A DNA stretch of 64,000 bases from positions 29,278,005 through 29,342,004 of the forward strand of contig OZ029917.1 of the NCBI GenBank assembly GCA_964023275.1, given 5' to 3'. Origin of the DNA: Norana najaformis (Eukaryota > Annelida > Clitellata > Crassiclitellata > Hormogastridae). The notes under the pieces are model-generated. The model saw nothing but the letters and a program-made list of their open reading frames with translations, searched no databases and was not told the origin of the DNA. A program made the position numbers and the translations under genes. Below are positions 10,044 through 20,574 of the stretch, piece by piece; position 1 is the stretch's first letter, and the number at the start of each line of letters is the position of its first letter.

Positions 10044-12304
10044 TTTTGGTTATTACAAGAAAAAGTAACAACATGGAAGGACTACCATGGTTTGTTTTAA
10101 GCAAAGAACTCGAAAATCAATTTTTGAGAAACTACGGCGCAGAAATAACTCCTGGCCACAGGCTAGAGAAAGATGCGTTGGCATTTTTGAGCTCCATGGC
10201 ACCAAACATCGAGGTACAGCTTTGCAAAGAGTTGACCAGACGAGGACGTTTTAAACACATGCAAGTACTAACTGCTGAGCTGGAAAAAATGGTGTTAACC
10301 GCTGGTCAAATATACGACGAGAATGCGGGCCCCGATATTATCACCACGATTGCTTATTTTCGAAGTGCGGCCGAACCGGTTCTCATCACGGACGACATCC
10401 GAGGTAGTGTACAGGCGGCCAAAAACAAGATGCTAAAAAATCTCGAGGAATACACCAACGAGGGATCGGGATGGAGACTTTGGCGAGTTGTGGCTCTGGA
10501 CCTCGGCATTGCAAAGTATCGGCCATTTCGAGCTAGAAGCTATTTTCCCACGCCGAAATATATTCCACCACGTTCTGTTATTAATGTGCAGAATACGGAC
10601 AACCGCTGTTTTGAGTGGGCTGTATTATCGGCAATGTATCCGGTAGAAAAACACACCGAACCTCAAACTAAATATCGAGACCATCTCGGCGAGTTGAACT
10701 TTACAAAAATCGCCTTTCCAGTGAAACTTAAACTTTTACAGCGAAAAGGAATTTATACATACGAATACATTGACGATTACCATCGGTTCGATGAAGAAAA
10801 TCTTCCACCACCAGAAGCCTTCAACTCCAAACTAACCCGCGAAAAAATTTCCGATGTGGATTATCAACATGCCCAACGAGTGTGGGAAGTTTTCGATTGT
10901 AAAACTTTGGGCGACTACCACGATTTATATCTTCATACTGATGTTCTACTCTTAGCCGATGTTTTTGAAACTTTTCGAGGAACAGCGCTAAGACACTACG
11001 GCCCCAGTCCGGCTAACTACTTTAGTTTACCGGGAATGGCTTGGGATGCATTGATGAAAAAGACCAAAATCGAGCTCGAACTCCTAACAGACATCGACAT
11101 GCATCTATTCGTCGAGAGAGGGCTTCGTGGCGGAATTTCGATGGTATCCAAACGTTTTGCAAAAGCAAACAATCTGCAATGTCCCGATTACGACGTTTCA
11201 AAACCAAACAGCTGGATCACACATATTTAGATGCAAATAACCTCTACGGCTGGGCAATGCAGCAACTTTTACCGGCCAATGGATTTAGCTGGACAAGTCC
11301 AACTTTGGGTGAAGTGCTAGCAACATCTGATGAAGCACCAGAAGGTTTTCTACTCGAAGTTGACATGGAATATCCGAAAAATCTCCAAGATGCCAACAAC
11401 GATTATCCTCTGGCTCCAGAAACTCTAACCGTTCAAGAAACATGGCTGAGTGATTATCAGCAGACACTCGTGCCCGAATTAGGAAGAAAATTCGTAGATT
11501 GTCAAAAGTTGATTCCGAGCCTTCGCAAAAAAAGAACGATATGTGGTTCACTATCGAAATCTGAAATTGTACCATTCATTGAGCATGCGAATCATCAAAA
11601 TTCATCATGCATGAAAGTTTCGACAAAAAGCTTGGATGGCTCCTTATATTGAGATGAACACTCAGCTTCGCGCAAAATCAGCATCGGATTTTGAGAAGGA
11701 CTTCTTCAAGCTAGCCAACAATGCCGTTTTTGGTAAAACGATGGAAAATTTACGCAAGCGCATCAGGGTCGATTTGGTAGCAACCACGAAAGAGGCTCAT
11801 CTTTTATATACCGATACCGACAACCTATTTTTTCAAGTTGAAACTTCAGACGTTTATGCCGACATGTGGAATAACAAATGTTTGTACGATTTTTGCGAAT
11901 ATCCACAAATAAGTCCATACCACAACAACGAAAACAAAAAAGTTGTAGGCAAATTCAAAGACGAATGAAGTGGTTTTCCTATTGCAGAATTTGTTGGCTT
12001 ACGACCAAAAATGTATTCCATCATGAGAGCTAGTGGTGAAGAAATTCGAAAAGCAAAAGGTTCAGAAGGCCGTCGTAAAAAAAAAAGACCTATGTCACGA
12101 CCTGTACACGCAAAGTTTGTTCGAGCAAAAAGAGTTCAAACATACACAGGTCCTAATTCGAAGTCGTGGTCACCAAATAGGTCTTTGCGAGTAAAATAAA
12201 ATCAGTCTTGCTCCCCTGGACACGAGAAAGTGGATAGCGCCAGACGGAATTTCAACGCTTGCATACGGACATAATTTTATCGATTTGGAAGATTATTTCA
12301 ACTA
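10034..12304 (+). pseudogene. polB: Polinton DNA polymerase B (protein-primed type), broken
   Basis: This family replicates Polintons and related DNA viruses from the element ends. The first frame (10034-11230) holds an N-terminal region with NTDNRCFEWAV, then jumps to YIDDYHRFDE and DYHDLYLHTDVLLLADVF. The intervening 3'-5' exonuclease motifs are missing, indicating an internal deletion near 10730. Shifted frames then show palm motif A (YLDANNLYGWAM, about 11227), motif B (FKLANNAVFGKTMENLRKR, about 11710) and motif C (YTDTDN, about 11808), followed by EFVGLRPKMYSIM near 11988 and a C-terminal segment ending about 12304. At least three frameshifts or stops occur. The usual length is roughly 1000 residues or more, against about 750 codons here. 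It cannot encode an active enzyme. Confidence 0.9.
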
Positions 12305-12313
12305 GCTTTTCTA

Positions 12314-13314
12314 CAATTGAGAATTCTATCTGGTGGTAATTCAGTTTCCATCAGAACGATAATTAGCTCTTCGCGCACAAACCTACGAGCAGGCCCATTC
12401 ATTAAATAGTACAAAGCCGGCTGAACAACTTGTCGGACAACATTCTAAATGGTGTGAATCGTAAGCGACCACACAGGATCGGTGGCTCGTTTTCTTTCAC
12501 CACCCTCATGTTCACCGGGTGCATACAAATATCGAACCAAAACATCGTGTCCGAGAATAGGCTCGTTCGGGCCAACGACACGACCAGCCGGAAGAGAGGA
12601 TTTTCGTGCCACTCGCGCAGTTTTAATCGAGTCGATCGGTTTTTCACCGGTTAACCTAGTTGGTTCGTCGTTCAACGCAGCCACTACTTGAGGCAACCGA
12701 CGAACCCATTCAGCCGATCGTTCCGTTGACGCACGAGCAGCGAGAAGTAACTCTTGAGCGTACTGCGTCCCAAAAAGTCGCTCTGCTAAAGTACGATTAA
12801 AACGTTCGACGATTCCTTGTTGTCGATGATTACCAGTTTGTCCACGTCTTACAAGCACATTTCGTTTTGATAACATTTGCGAAACAGCGCCCATAAACTC
12901 GCGACCAGGATCGACTTGAAGTCGAGGCCAAGTTAACGGTCCACGTTTGTAAATTCTATTTAATGCAGCGGCAACTTCGGCTGCACTTTTATCGGTCAAC
13001 GGTTCAGCCTCTTTAAATCGCGAGGCAACATCGACGATGGTTAAGGCATATTTGTGCTTCTTTTTACCAACTTTATCATGAGGTAAATAAAGTAAATCGG
13101 CTTGGTGAACGGCATTGGGTCGATCTTCGTCAAAAATTGGACGAGGTATGTGGCGCGGTGCTGGTAAATAAATTTGCCATATAGCTTGTTTTTTCAACCA
13201 ATTACGAGCATCAATTTTGGAAATTTTTGCGGCCGAGGCAAGTTTGTTCACCGCAGTTACACCTCGCCAATATCCCTTAGGACTGTAGTAAATTGTGGAA
13301 AGTTTTTCAGCCAT
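12314..13314 (-). CDS. Polinton retroviral-like integrase
   Basis: The open frame from 13314 to 12445 gives about 289 residues. It is the best preserved gene of the element. The catalytic triad is visible: Asp in HQADLLYLP (about residue 72), Asp in LQVDPGREF (about 139) and Glu in QGIVERFNR (about 175). These are spaced as in retroviral and Polinton integrases of the rve superfamily, which insert the element and make 6-bp duplications. A TAG at 12442-12444 ends the frame after SLTIHTI. Recognisable family sequence (NVVRQVVQPALYYL...LPPDRIL) continues in the same frame to about 12314, so the stop is probably a late nonsense mutation that removes the last ~40 residues. The gene is transcribed against its neighbours, sharing convergent 3' ends with polB. 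Confidence 0.88.
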
Positions 13315-13577
13315 CTATTTACTCAGAAAATTACGTTTAACAGACAAGCGCGAACTTTTCTTAACAGCTTTAACAACTTTTAACATCTTTTAACAACTTT
13401 ACTCCCATTCCCATCCGAGATTTTGCCGACATAATAGCCGAAACGAGTTTTGCGTCTTTTTTCTCATAATCTAGTTGAGAATTATGAGTTTGGCTAACGG
13501 ATCAGAATGGTGAACAATTAAACCTTCGCGGTGAAACTGTTACTATAAGGTTTCACATTCGAAGTTTGTAACAAAAA

Positions 13578-14046
13578 TGTTCGTTTTTTCCAGTTGTACC
13601 GGCCATAAACGACGTTATGTCGTGGGTGGTGGATTTTTCGACTGGATAAGTAGTGCGGTTCGTGCACCCGGTTCGGTCGGTCGATCTGCCGCTTCATTCC
13701 GACAAATAAGGACACGATAAAAAACGTTACAGATGTGGCCGGTGATGTGGTAAATTCTGGTGCTAAAACAGTTTCTGCGGTTTAAAAAATTGTCGACTCG
13801 GTAAAAACAAAACATGCAGCTGCTGAAACGACAAAAAATACTCTCCCTGCTCCTCTAGAAAAAGTACTCAGCGATAAAAGTATCGAGTTTTTAAAGCAGC
13901 TAACGACAGCGGAAAGTCCTATTGCGTCAACAACGATGACTCAAGACATAAATAGTCGTATTGCTGGGTCTGGTTTTAAAACTTTACAAGCAAAATGTCG
14001 TGGGGCAGAGGTTTGTTTCTCGGCCCTCTATAATTTTCACCGATGT
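13578..14046 (+). pseudogene. Polinton small basic/core-like structural protein, frameshifted
   Basis: Between integrase and capsid gene two linked frames encode a Gly-rich, basic protein. The first contains RRYVVGGGFFDWISSAV near its start and ends at a stop near 13707. The second runs from about 13710 through VTDVAGDVVNSGAKTVSAV, an in-frame stop near 13783, and a helical Lys/Glu-rich tail ending SRIAGSGFKTLQAK. Polintons often encode a small basic or amphipathic capsid or core component upstream of the major capsid gene. The position and composition fit, but I do not recognise a defined domain. Confidence 0.5.
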
Positions 14047-15336
14047 TCTATTAAAGATTGCAAGTGAACTTTTAGACATCGCGGAATCGGTGCCCGTTGA
14101 TGAAAGCATCGAATCTTTCGAATACGAATCTCATAATCCTGCTGCCATCAACAATGGACAAGCAATACAGATCGATATTCAAAATCAAGACGTTTTTACG
14201 CAACCGTCCAAAAGTTATCTTCTCGTTGAAGGTAGACTCGTTTCTACTGGAGCGGCTTATGTGGTTGGAACTTTGATCGCATTCGTTAATAATGCTATTC
14301 CGTACATGTTCTCTCAAATTCGGTACTTGATAATCAACAATACCGAAATAGAAAACTTGATGTCTCCCGGACAAGCTACAACTATGAGAGGTATGTTAAT
14401 TTACGGCGACGATTTTTCCAAGGCCGAAGGTTTGAACATGTGTTGGCAAAAAGATACGACCGAAGCAGCCGCTCAAGGAAATCTCGGTTTCGAAGCTCGA
14501 CGACAGTTGATTATTGCTAGACCAGACCCAATCGGTTCGTTTTCGTTCGTCGTTCCGCTGAGACATTTGTTTGGTTTTTGAGACGACCATCACAAGGTTG
14601 TTTACGGAATCAAACAATCTCTGCTTCTTAGTCGACAAGCCGATGAGGATGCAATTTTTTGAGCTCAAGCACCGTTGAATGGACGAATCGAACTGTCAAA
14701 ACTTTCGTGGTTTATGCCGCATGTTATTCCAGCATTAGAGTATAAAAGCGCGATGATGAAACAGATCGAAAATAAAGTCAAAGTTCCAGTGGCATTTCGC
14801 GCTATGCAGTGCGACAACATCGCGGTACCACAAGCAACGATTTTTTCGTGGAGATTGAGCGTAAAATCTGGCACAAAAAAACGCAATGGATTTTTATCGG
14901 ATTTCAAACTGGAAAAGCCGCGAATCAACAGCAAAATCCCGCATTATTCGATCACGTTCGAGTTCGCAATATCTACGCCATGCTGAACAGTGATCGATAT
15001 CCGGTTGTAGACATGAACTTGAACTTTACGCAGCTAAGAACTTCTCGCGAGCATGAAGCTATGCGGGATTTTAAAGAGGAATTTTATGGTATAGACTCAC
15101 GAGAATCTTCGTCCCAAATAACTCCGATCGATTTCGTTGACTTTTTTCAGATTTTCGTTCTAGACATTCGCAGGCAATCCGAGCGTTTAAAAACCTCCGT
15201 TCAGGACATCCAAATCAAGGGTGATTTCGATGCTGCAGTGCCAGCTAATACGACAGTTTTTGCAGTCTTGATCAGCGATCGTCTCTTGTACCTCGAATCC
15301 GAGGAAGCAAGTTCAATGCCGTTTACTAACAATTAG
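14033..15336 (+). pseudogene. Polinton major capsid-like protein, frameshifted
   Basis: This is a double-jelly-roll-type major capsid candidate, similar in pattern to the invertebrate proteins annotated as F54H12.2-like. The N-terminal part (to 14581) has SYLLVEGRLV and YLIINNTEIENL. The middle part (14675-14880, another frame) has MPHVIPALEYKS and CDNIAVPQATIFSW. The C-terminal part (14860-15336) has FDHVRVRNIYAMLNSDRYP and DIRRQSERLKTSVQDIQIK, then VFAVLISDRLLYLES, which matches the family's conserved ending. There are two clear frame changes (near 14580-14650 and 14880) and an in-frame stop. Combined length is about 420 codons, near the family's usual 400-500. The homology is by remembered pattern and needs profile testing. 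Confidence 0.7.
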
Positions 15337-15366
15337 AAATATCTTCCCTTTCGATTTATTATAAAA

Positions 15367-15902
15367 ATGAATTCCGAATATATTCCAATCGGTCTCGCAT
15401 TGAACGAGAGACAAAAAATAACGCTGGCAAAAGCCGCAAAAGATGGAACTGGGGCTATGATTCGACTGGCTTCAAACCAGCTTTACGGAGAGGACAAACT
15501 GGGACTAACGAAACGACAGATTACCCATATCCAGAAAAAGAAGGCGAGTGGTGCCAGTGTCGAATTGAGGTTTACAAAAACGCAGCTAAAAAATATGATA
15601 AAAAAGGTGGTTTTCTTCTGCTTTTGGTTCTCCTCCCATTACTTTTCAGTGGACTCGCTGCGGCCGTTGGAGTAGCTGGTGGAGTAGCCAAGGCAGTAAA
15701 TGTAGCGCATTCTAAACAAGCCGACGATGCGGCTCTGGCTGAGTCTAAACGAGTCAGCGATGCAGCTCTGGCCGAGGCTCAGCGTAATAATCGAGAAGTC
15801 GAAGCTCGACAGCGAGGTTCTGGATTGTTTCTCGGACGTGAGACTCGTGGCGGTTGTTTTCTGATGTGTAGAGGATCGGGTTTATATCTTTCAAAAAACT
15901 AG
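15367..15902 (+). pseudogene. Polinton small protein, basic head and hydrophobic Gly/Ala middle
   Basis: An ORF (from ATG 15367) encodes a lysine-rich segment with GLTKRQITHIQKKK and FTKTQLKNMIKK. In an A-run near 15600 the frame shifts. The other frame continues with a hydrophobic stretch (LLPLLFSGLAAAVGVAGGVA) and a Lys/Glu/Ala-rich segment, and ends with two similar motifs, GSGLFLG and GSGLYLS. Similar small proteins sit between capsid and protease genes in other invertebrate Polintons. Adenain-type proteases cut near Gly-Gly or Gly-X sites, so a maturation role is possible but unproven. The function is not known to me. Confidence 0.5.
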
Positions 15903-15907
15903 AACCT

Positions 15908-16129
15908 TTGAGCAATCTAGATACCGAAAAAGTCGCTAAAATTCTACCATATTTTTGCGGTGTTTTTATGCGTGTCAGCCTTCCTTCTATAATACACGAT
16001 AAGGAATGCGAAGTGGTCAATCTAGATTCCAGACTCGGTAATGGAACTCACTGGGTAGCTTATCACAAAATTGGTCCCATTGCCTGCTATTTCGACAGTT
16101 ATGGTATAGATCCGCCTCAAGAACTCTGA
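15908..16129 (+). pseudogene. adenain-like cysteine protease, truncated
   Basis: The frame carries LPSIIHDKECEVVNL, then NGTHWVAYHK with the catalytic His and YFDSYGIDPPQEL. This is the central signature of adenovirus-protease/Ulp1-like enzymes that mature capsid proteins. The following segment with the catalytic Gln and Cys is missing. The frame stops at 16127 and ten bases later fibre-gene sequence begins. A deletion has therefore removed the 3' half of the protease gene and presumably the 5' end of the fibre gene. Confidence 0.75.
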
Positions 16130-16137
16130 ATCTTGGT

Positions 16138-18151
16138 GTGTCGCAAATTTACGTCAATTCACAAGTTTCCAGCGAGTTCTCAAAACTGGTGACTATGACG
16201 GGAAATTTGGTCACGCGAGGAAACAGAGTGACTGGTTTACCCACAACAACAGCACCAGAAAACACAAGCGACGCTGTGAGTTTGGCACAGGTATCGCGAC
16301 TGATTTCCGAAAGTACGGAACAATTAGCCACCAAGCAGTTCGTGAACACTCTGGAAACTGCAATTAGGAGGTATGCCGACGAAAAAGATACCGTTGTTAA
16401 AAGATATGCCGACGAAAAAGATGAGCACTACCGTTAAATTATACACAGATAAGAAAACTGCTGCCGTCAGACAATTCGCGGAAACGAATCGTGGTGTGTC
16501 ACAAATTTACGTCGATACTCAAATTGCAACGTGTATTCTGAAAACTGGTGACTCTATGACGGGAAATTTGGTCATGTGAGGTAACAGAGTGACTGGTTTA
16601 CCTACAACAACAGCACCAGAAAACACAAGCGACGCTATAAGTTTGGCACAGGTATTGCGATTGACTTCCGAAAGTACGACACAATTTGGCACCAAACAAT
16701 TCGTGAACACTTTGGAAACTGCAATTAAAAGATATTCTGACGAAAAAGATGTCGTTGTTAAAAGATATGCCGATGAAAAAGATGTCGCGCTGAGCACCGC
16801 CGTTAAATTATACGCAGATGAGAAAACTGCCGCCGTCAGACAATTCGCGGAAACGAATCGTGGTGTGTCACAAAATTACGTCAATACTCAAATTATAACG
16901 TGTATTCTCAAAACTGGTAAGTAAGTAAGTAAGTATATTCTTTATTAACCAATAGCTAATCGCACATCGGTTTACAAGTATTTAAGAACACAAGAAAATT
17001 TAATATTCATACAACATCCTAACAATAAAACATTTACGCGTTAAATTGTCAGCAGGAAGAATAATACGATCATGGGTGTGGGGTCGTAGGGAATAACTGA
17101 GGGTTTTAATTGGTGGGAGTAGCTGATGTAAGACATGATTTGGCGACTCTATGACGGGAAATTTGGATATGCGAGGAAACAGAGTGACTGGGTTACCCAT
17201 AACAACAGCACCAGAAAGCACAAGCGATGCCACAAGTTTAGCACAGGTATCGCGATTGATTTCCGAAAGTACGGAACAATTAGCCACCAAACAGTTCGTG
17301 AACACTTTGGAAACTGCCGTTAAAACGTATGCCAATGAAAAAGATGTTATCGTTAAAAACTCACATGTAGCTAAAACTGGTGATACCATGTCTGGCGCTC
17401 TCGTTACGACTCAACTCGCCATTGGTGTAGAAGTTGGAGGACCCGAGAGCGATATAAAACTCGGAGGTACTTCGTCAGCAACTGAGCTGAATTATGGCGT
17501 AAGGATACGCAAAGCTGATAATTCGGCCTGTTTGCAAGCCACGTGGGATTCTGAAGGATTTACATTTTACCGTTGCGACGGAGATTCCACAGCCGCAATC
17601 TGCACTTTTGGAAATTCGAGATTGACGGGGCTGCAAGGCCCCATAAATGCACAAGACGCAGCCACTAAAGGCTATGTTGACGACGTAATTATTCAAAATA
17701 ATGACGGGCACATACCACCGTTGAGCGAAAATAATTCAAAATCCGGCTTTATAGCATATGCAAGTTCGTTCTACGATAAACTACACCAGCCAAACATGGC
17801 ATTTAGCCCACTCGCTGGGAATGAGTGGGTAACAGTACTGCTGACCAGGCGGCTGGAGCTTGGATCCAGATTCAGTGTCCAACGGCTGTACGCATTTGGA
17901 AAGTTCGCCTCGCCGGTCGGAGATCTAACACAGAACGGATTACACGGTGGGAACTCTTAGGGTTCACCGGTAGAAGATTCACTATGATTCAGAGGTCCAA
18001 TATCGTACTGGGTGGTCTGGCGCAGGAGTTTAACGTTATAACATCTTCACCATATAGTATATACCGGTTAAGCGTACTTACCGCAGACTCAACAAAAACA
18101 GGGCTTTCACGCTTCAAAAGTTTTACGAGAGCACATCCTTGGAGGTGGTAA
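16138..18151 (+). pseudogene. tail-fibre-like repeat protein with C-terminal discoidin-like domain
   Basis: Three tandem units of about 360 bp each encode MTGNLVTRGNRVTGLPTTTA, then SLAQVSRLISESTEQLATKQF, VNTLETA, repeated RYADEKD heptad-like blocks and AVRQFAETNRGVSQ.YV. This matches the architecture of phage tail fibres (KTGDSMTGNL... repeats) with coiled-coil-forming segments. After unit three, SGALVTTQLAIGVEVGG and GLQGPINAQDAATKGYVDD follow, the typical fibre shaft ending. The final ~130 residues (17735-18151) look like an F5/8-type-C (discoidin-like) carbohydrate-binding fold: ASSFYDKLHQPNMAF, then AGAWIQIQCPTAVRIWKV and YRLSVLTADS. Frameshifts occur near 16437, 16920, 17840 and 18110. 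I infer a host-attachment fibre. Confidence 0.65.
16918..17141 (-). mobile_element. short 5'-truncated LINE insertion inside the fibre gene
   Basis: A ~224-bp segment interrupts the fibre repeat exactly between AAAACTGG and CGACTCTATGACG, which are contiguous in the other repeat units. On the minus strand it encodes a LINE C-terminus (LLPPIKTLSYSLRPHTHDR, then FIVRMLYEY, stop), followed by a short 3' UTR with AATAAAG and a terminal (TTAC)n tail. It is thus a CR1/Rex-like 3' fragment that landed in the Polinton. Confidence 0.7.
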
Positions 18152-18218
18152 TCAACTTTTCATGATTTAAAAACCAGTTAGTATTACATTATCTCTATTT
18201 AGTATCTCGACGAACGAC

Positions 18219-18784
18219 ATGGCGACTGACATGCACTTCAAAATCCGAGCGTATCTGAGGCAGAAAAATGAGACCAATATGACTAAATATCACCTGAATT
18301 GGACCAACGGGGTGACCACAATAGGCCGTTGGGGCTATGATAACGTTACATATCCTACGCCCGAACTTTTGGCCGCTGTGCCTCAGGAATTTCTTAATTA
18401 TGAGGACGAGACCATTTACACACGCGACGTTTACAAACTCTCTCATGGTGCCGTTGGCTCCGGCCGCGGGACGATAGTATACCTTGTATACTTTACATTG
18501 ACTGCTTTGAGGTATCCATGTGAGTTCTCTCGACAATACATCAAAAGTATCCGTTGGCCCTGGCATTTGGAGATTCAGTGTGTCTGGTAATTACCGCGAC
18601 AGTACATTCACTATTAGGCCGGAAGGACTAACTGGTGCCCTTTTCGCAGACAGTACTGGAAGTTTAGATTTTAGTTATTTATTTCACACGTTGACAAGAC
18701 GAAACGTTAGAGTCTCTGCGAGGTCGAAGGACAGTTTTACTTTAATTTCTGATTTAGAGACACTCATTCTAGTAATAGAGAAAC
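18219..18784 (+). pseudogene. Polinton gene of unknown function, one frameshift
   Basis: The first frame starts at ATG 18219 (MATDMHFKIRAYLRQKNETN). It keeps sense to about 18540, after which the second frame (SSLDNTSKVSVGPGIWRFSV...) continues to 18784. The combined ~185 residues alternate short hydrophobic and polar segments (GNYRDSTFTIRP, GSLDFSYLFHTL), suggestive of a beta-rich fold. I recognise no family. Its position directly after the fibre gene suggests a structural or host-recognition part. Confidence 0.5.
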
Positions 18785-18792
18785 TATAAAAC

Positions 18793-19412
18793 ATGTCGCT
18801 GTATCCGCCACTAACGGATCCTATTTTTTCGACCAAGATGACGTCGTCCTCATTTCGTCTGCAAAAAATCGGTGAACTCGAAGCATTTTTCAGATCGGAA
18901 ATTGAAACCCGCGATCGTCTTCATAAAAAATATCGTAGAGCAGTGAATGTGGCTGATGGTGCGTCTGCCGCCCTTGCATTTATAGGTCTTGGAATGGTGT
19001 TGGAGGCGCAGCCGTGTTGGCGACTGGTGTTGGACTTATACCTGGTCTAATACTTGAAGGTTTTACCGCGCTGATTAGTTTGCTTGATATGGCTGGTGTT
19101 GCTATCAGTCGGAAATTTTCTGCAAAAGCGGTAAAATACGAAGCAGTTCGTGTGCTAGCTAGTAGTAAACTGAATACCATCCACAGTCATATTTCGAAAG
19201 CATTGGAAGACGCTGCAATTAACGATGGGTACAAACTTATCCTCGACGAAGTTGAAAAATATCGGGCTATGAAAGAAGAAATTCGGCGTAAATCCGTTGA
19301 TGTGGCTATGATGGATGAAAAAATAAAAAACGAGCTGATAGAATGTGGTCGAGAGGAAATTCGCGCCGTGTTAATGAAAAAAATTTCAGCGCCAGAATCG
19401 CGTTTAGCTTGA
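18793..19412 (+). pseudogene. Polinton hydrophobic-core helical protein, one frameshift
   Basis: This starts at ATG 18793, nine bases after the previous stop. Residues 1-60 are helical with charged heptads (LQKIGELEAFFRSEIETRDRL). A Gly/Ala/Val-rich hydrophobic stretch then spans the frameshift near 18990 (AALAFIGLG..., ATGVGLIPGLILEGFTALIS). The C-terminal ~120 residues are long amphipathic helices (LASSKLNTIHSHISKALEDA, YRAMKEEIRRKSVD). Proteins of this layout are common beside Polinton capsid genes in cnidarian and other invertebrate genomes, as far as I remember, but have no assigned function. Membrane penetration or internal structural roles are only guesses. Confidence 0.55.
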
Positions 19413-19529
19413 GTTGTGTTTGTATTTCGTTAGCGACGCCCGACGTTGTTGAACCACCGCCATATGAGTTGGATAAAAAAAAATAAAAACAAAAAACAGG
19501 AAACAAAAAGTCGTTTTTTTCAAAATAGT

Positions 19530-19977
19530 CTACGACACTGTACAAAAACCTGATAGCTTATCATTTACCATACTTTTTTCTAAATAACCAAACTCTTGTT
19601 CTATGAGTTGGTTTAGAGCTTTTGCAACGATTTCTTTTTCTAACCCATCAGAATCATCCTCAAACCTCTCTCGAGTCTTTAGAAGCTCATTAAGAACTTT
19701 TTTTGTAATGCCTTCTAGAGCGTTTTTCAATGTTGTATAACTTTTGTATCGCTTTTGTACCACCGCATGGCTGACATAATCGTGTCATAGATTTTGTACC
19801 TGCGCCGCAACTGATGCATGGTGCGGTCAAAATAACACCATGTTTGAGACGATATCTGCGTTGTATGCAACGCTTGAATGCACATCGTTTGCCACACATT
19901 CTCGTCTCTCCACGAACATTTATTGTTTGCGTATTTTTGTTTCCAGACATTTCGAAAATAAGATCTGTATTTATCAA
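19530..19977 (-). pseudogene. Cys-rich plus coiled-coil protein, copy 1, frameshifted
   Basis: On the minus strand a frame from 19977 gives a cysteine-rich domain: CGKRCAFKRCIQRRYRLKHG, then TAPCISCGAGTKSMTRLC, then QPCGG. Near 19750 it shifts into a second frame with a helical, Lys/Glu-rich tail (LKNALEGITKKVLNELLKTR) ending at a stop near 19530. The paired CxxC-like clusters suggest zinc binding. Copy 2 at 20107-20570 has the same order of elements. No known family is recognised. Confidence 0.5.
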
Positions 19978-20106
19978 AATAAAACGTTTTTAGTGATTCA
20001 ATTACGAAATAAACTCGCCGTTTTCTTATATTTACCACCTGATCATTTTTCTAAATAGATTTAGTCGAAATCTTTTAACCTTTTTAACACCTCACAGTTT
20101 CAGAAG

Positions 20107-20570
20107 CTAAAAATCATCAAAAGTTGCTTTCATTAATCCTGTATACAAATTTTCAACTGGAGGGGGGCTATCAGGCCTGTCTTTGGGTAGAAGAAGTTCA
20201 AAAAGCACATACTCAAAACGCATCCTGGGGCGTATCTCAATTTTGCTCAATTTTAAAAACTTTGACAACGTTAGTTGTTCATCGCCAAGTATGTCAAAAC
20301 TCTTTTTTGTTTCTAGAAGCTCCTTAAGCACTTCCTTAAAACATTTCCTATAGTTTTTCAATTTTATGCAACTTTCTTTCAGCTTCGCGAGGATCACACC
20401 GCCAGCAAAACACGGCAAGGTTTTGTTAGAACAGAGCCATGCTCAAGAAAAGCCTTATGTAATTTGCAGAAACCCTCACATTCGCTCGGCTTACCACATA
20501 ATACATATCGTCCTATGAGGGGCCACGCACATGAATTGATGGGCCACGCACATAAATTTTTTTCGTCAGC
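20107..20570 (-). pseudogene. Cys-rich plus coiled-coil protein, copy 2, frameshifted
   Basis: The N-terminal part, read from about 20560, has CGKPSECEGFCKLHKAFLEHGSVLTKPC. This aligns with copy 1 through the shared (L/E)HG.(I/V)LT.PC motif. After a frameshift near 20415 the frame continues with FAGGVILAKLKESCIKLK and FKEVLKELLETKKSFD, corresponding to VLNELLKTRERFED in copy 1. The two therefore look like tandem paralogues at the right end of the element, reading inward from the right terminal repeat. Confidence 0.5.
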
Positions 20571-20574
20571 CATT

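Noticed and set aside
16138-18151. Bacterial or phage contamination as source of the fibre-like gene
   Set aside because: It lies inside paired Polinton TIRs, is interrupted by an animal-type LINE and is flanked by eukaryotic genes in the same decayed state.
19530-20570. Polinton packaging ATPase on the minus strand
   Set aside because: No Walker A (GxxxxGK[ST]) or Walker B motif is visible in these frames; they are Cys-rich and helical instead.
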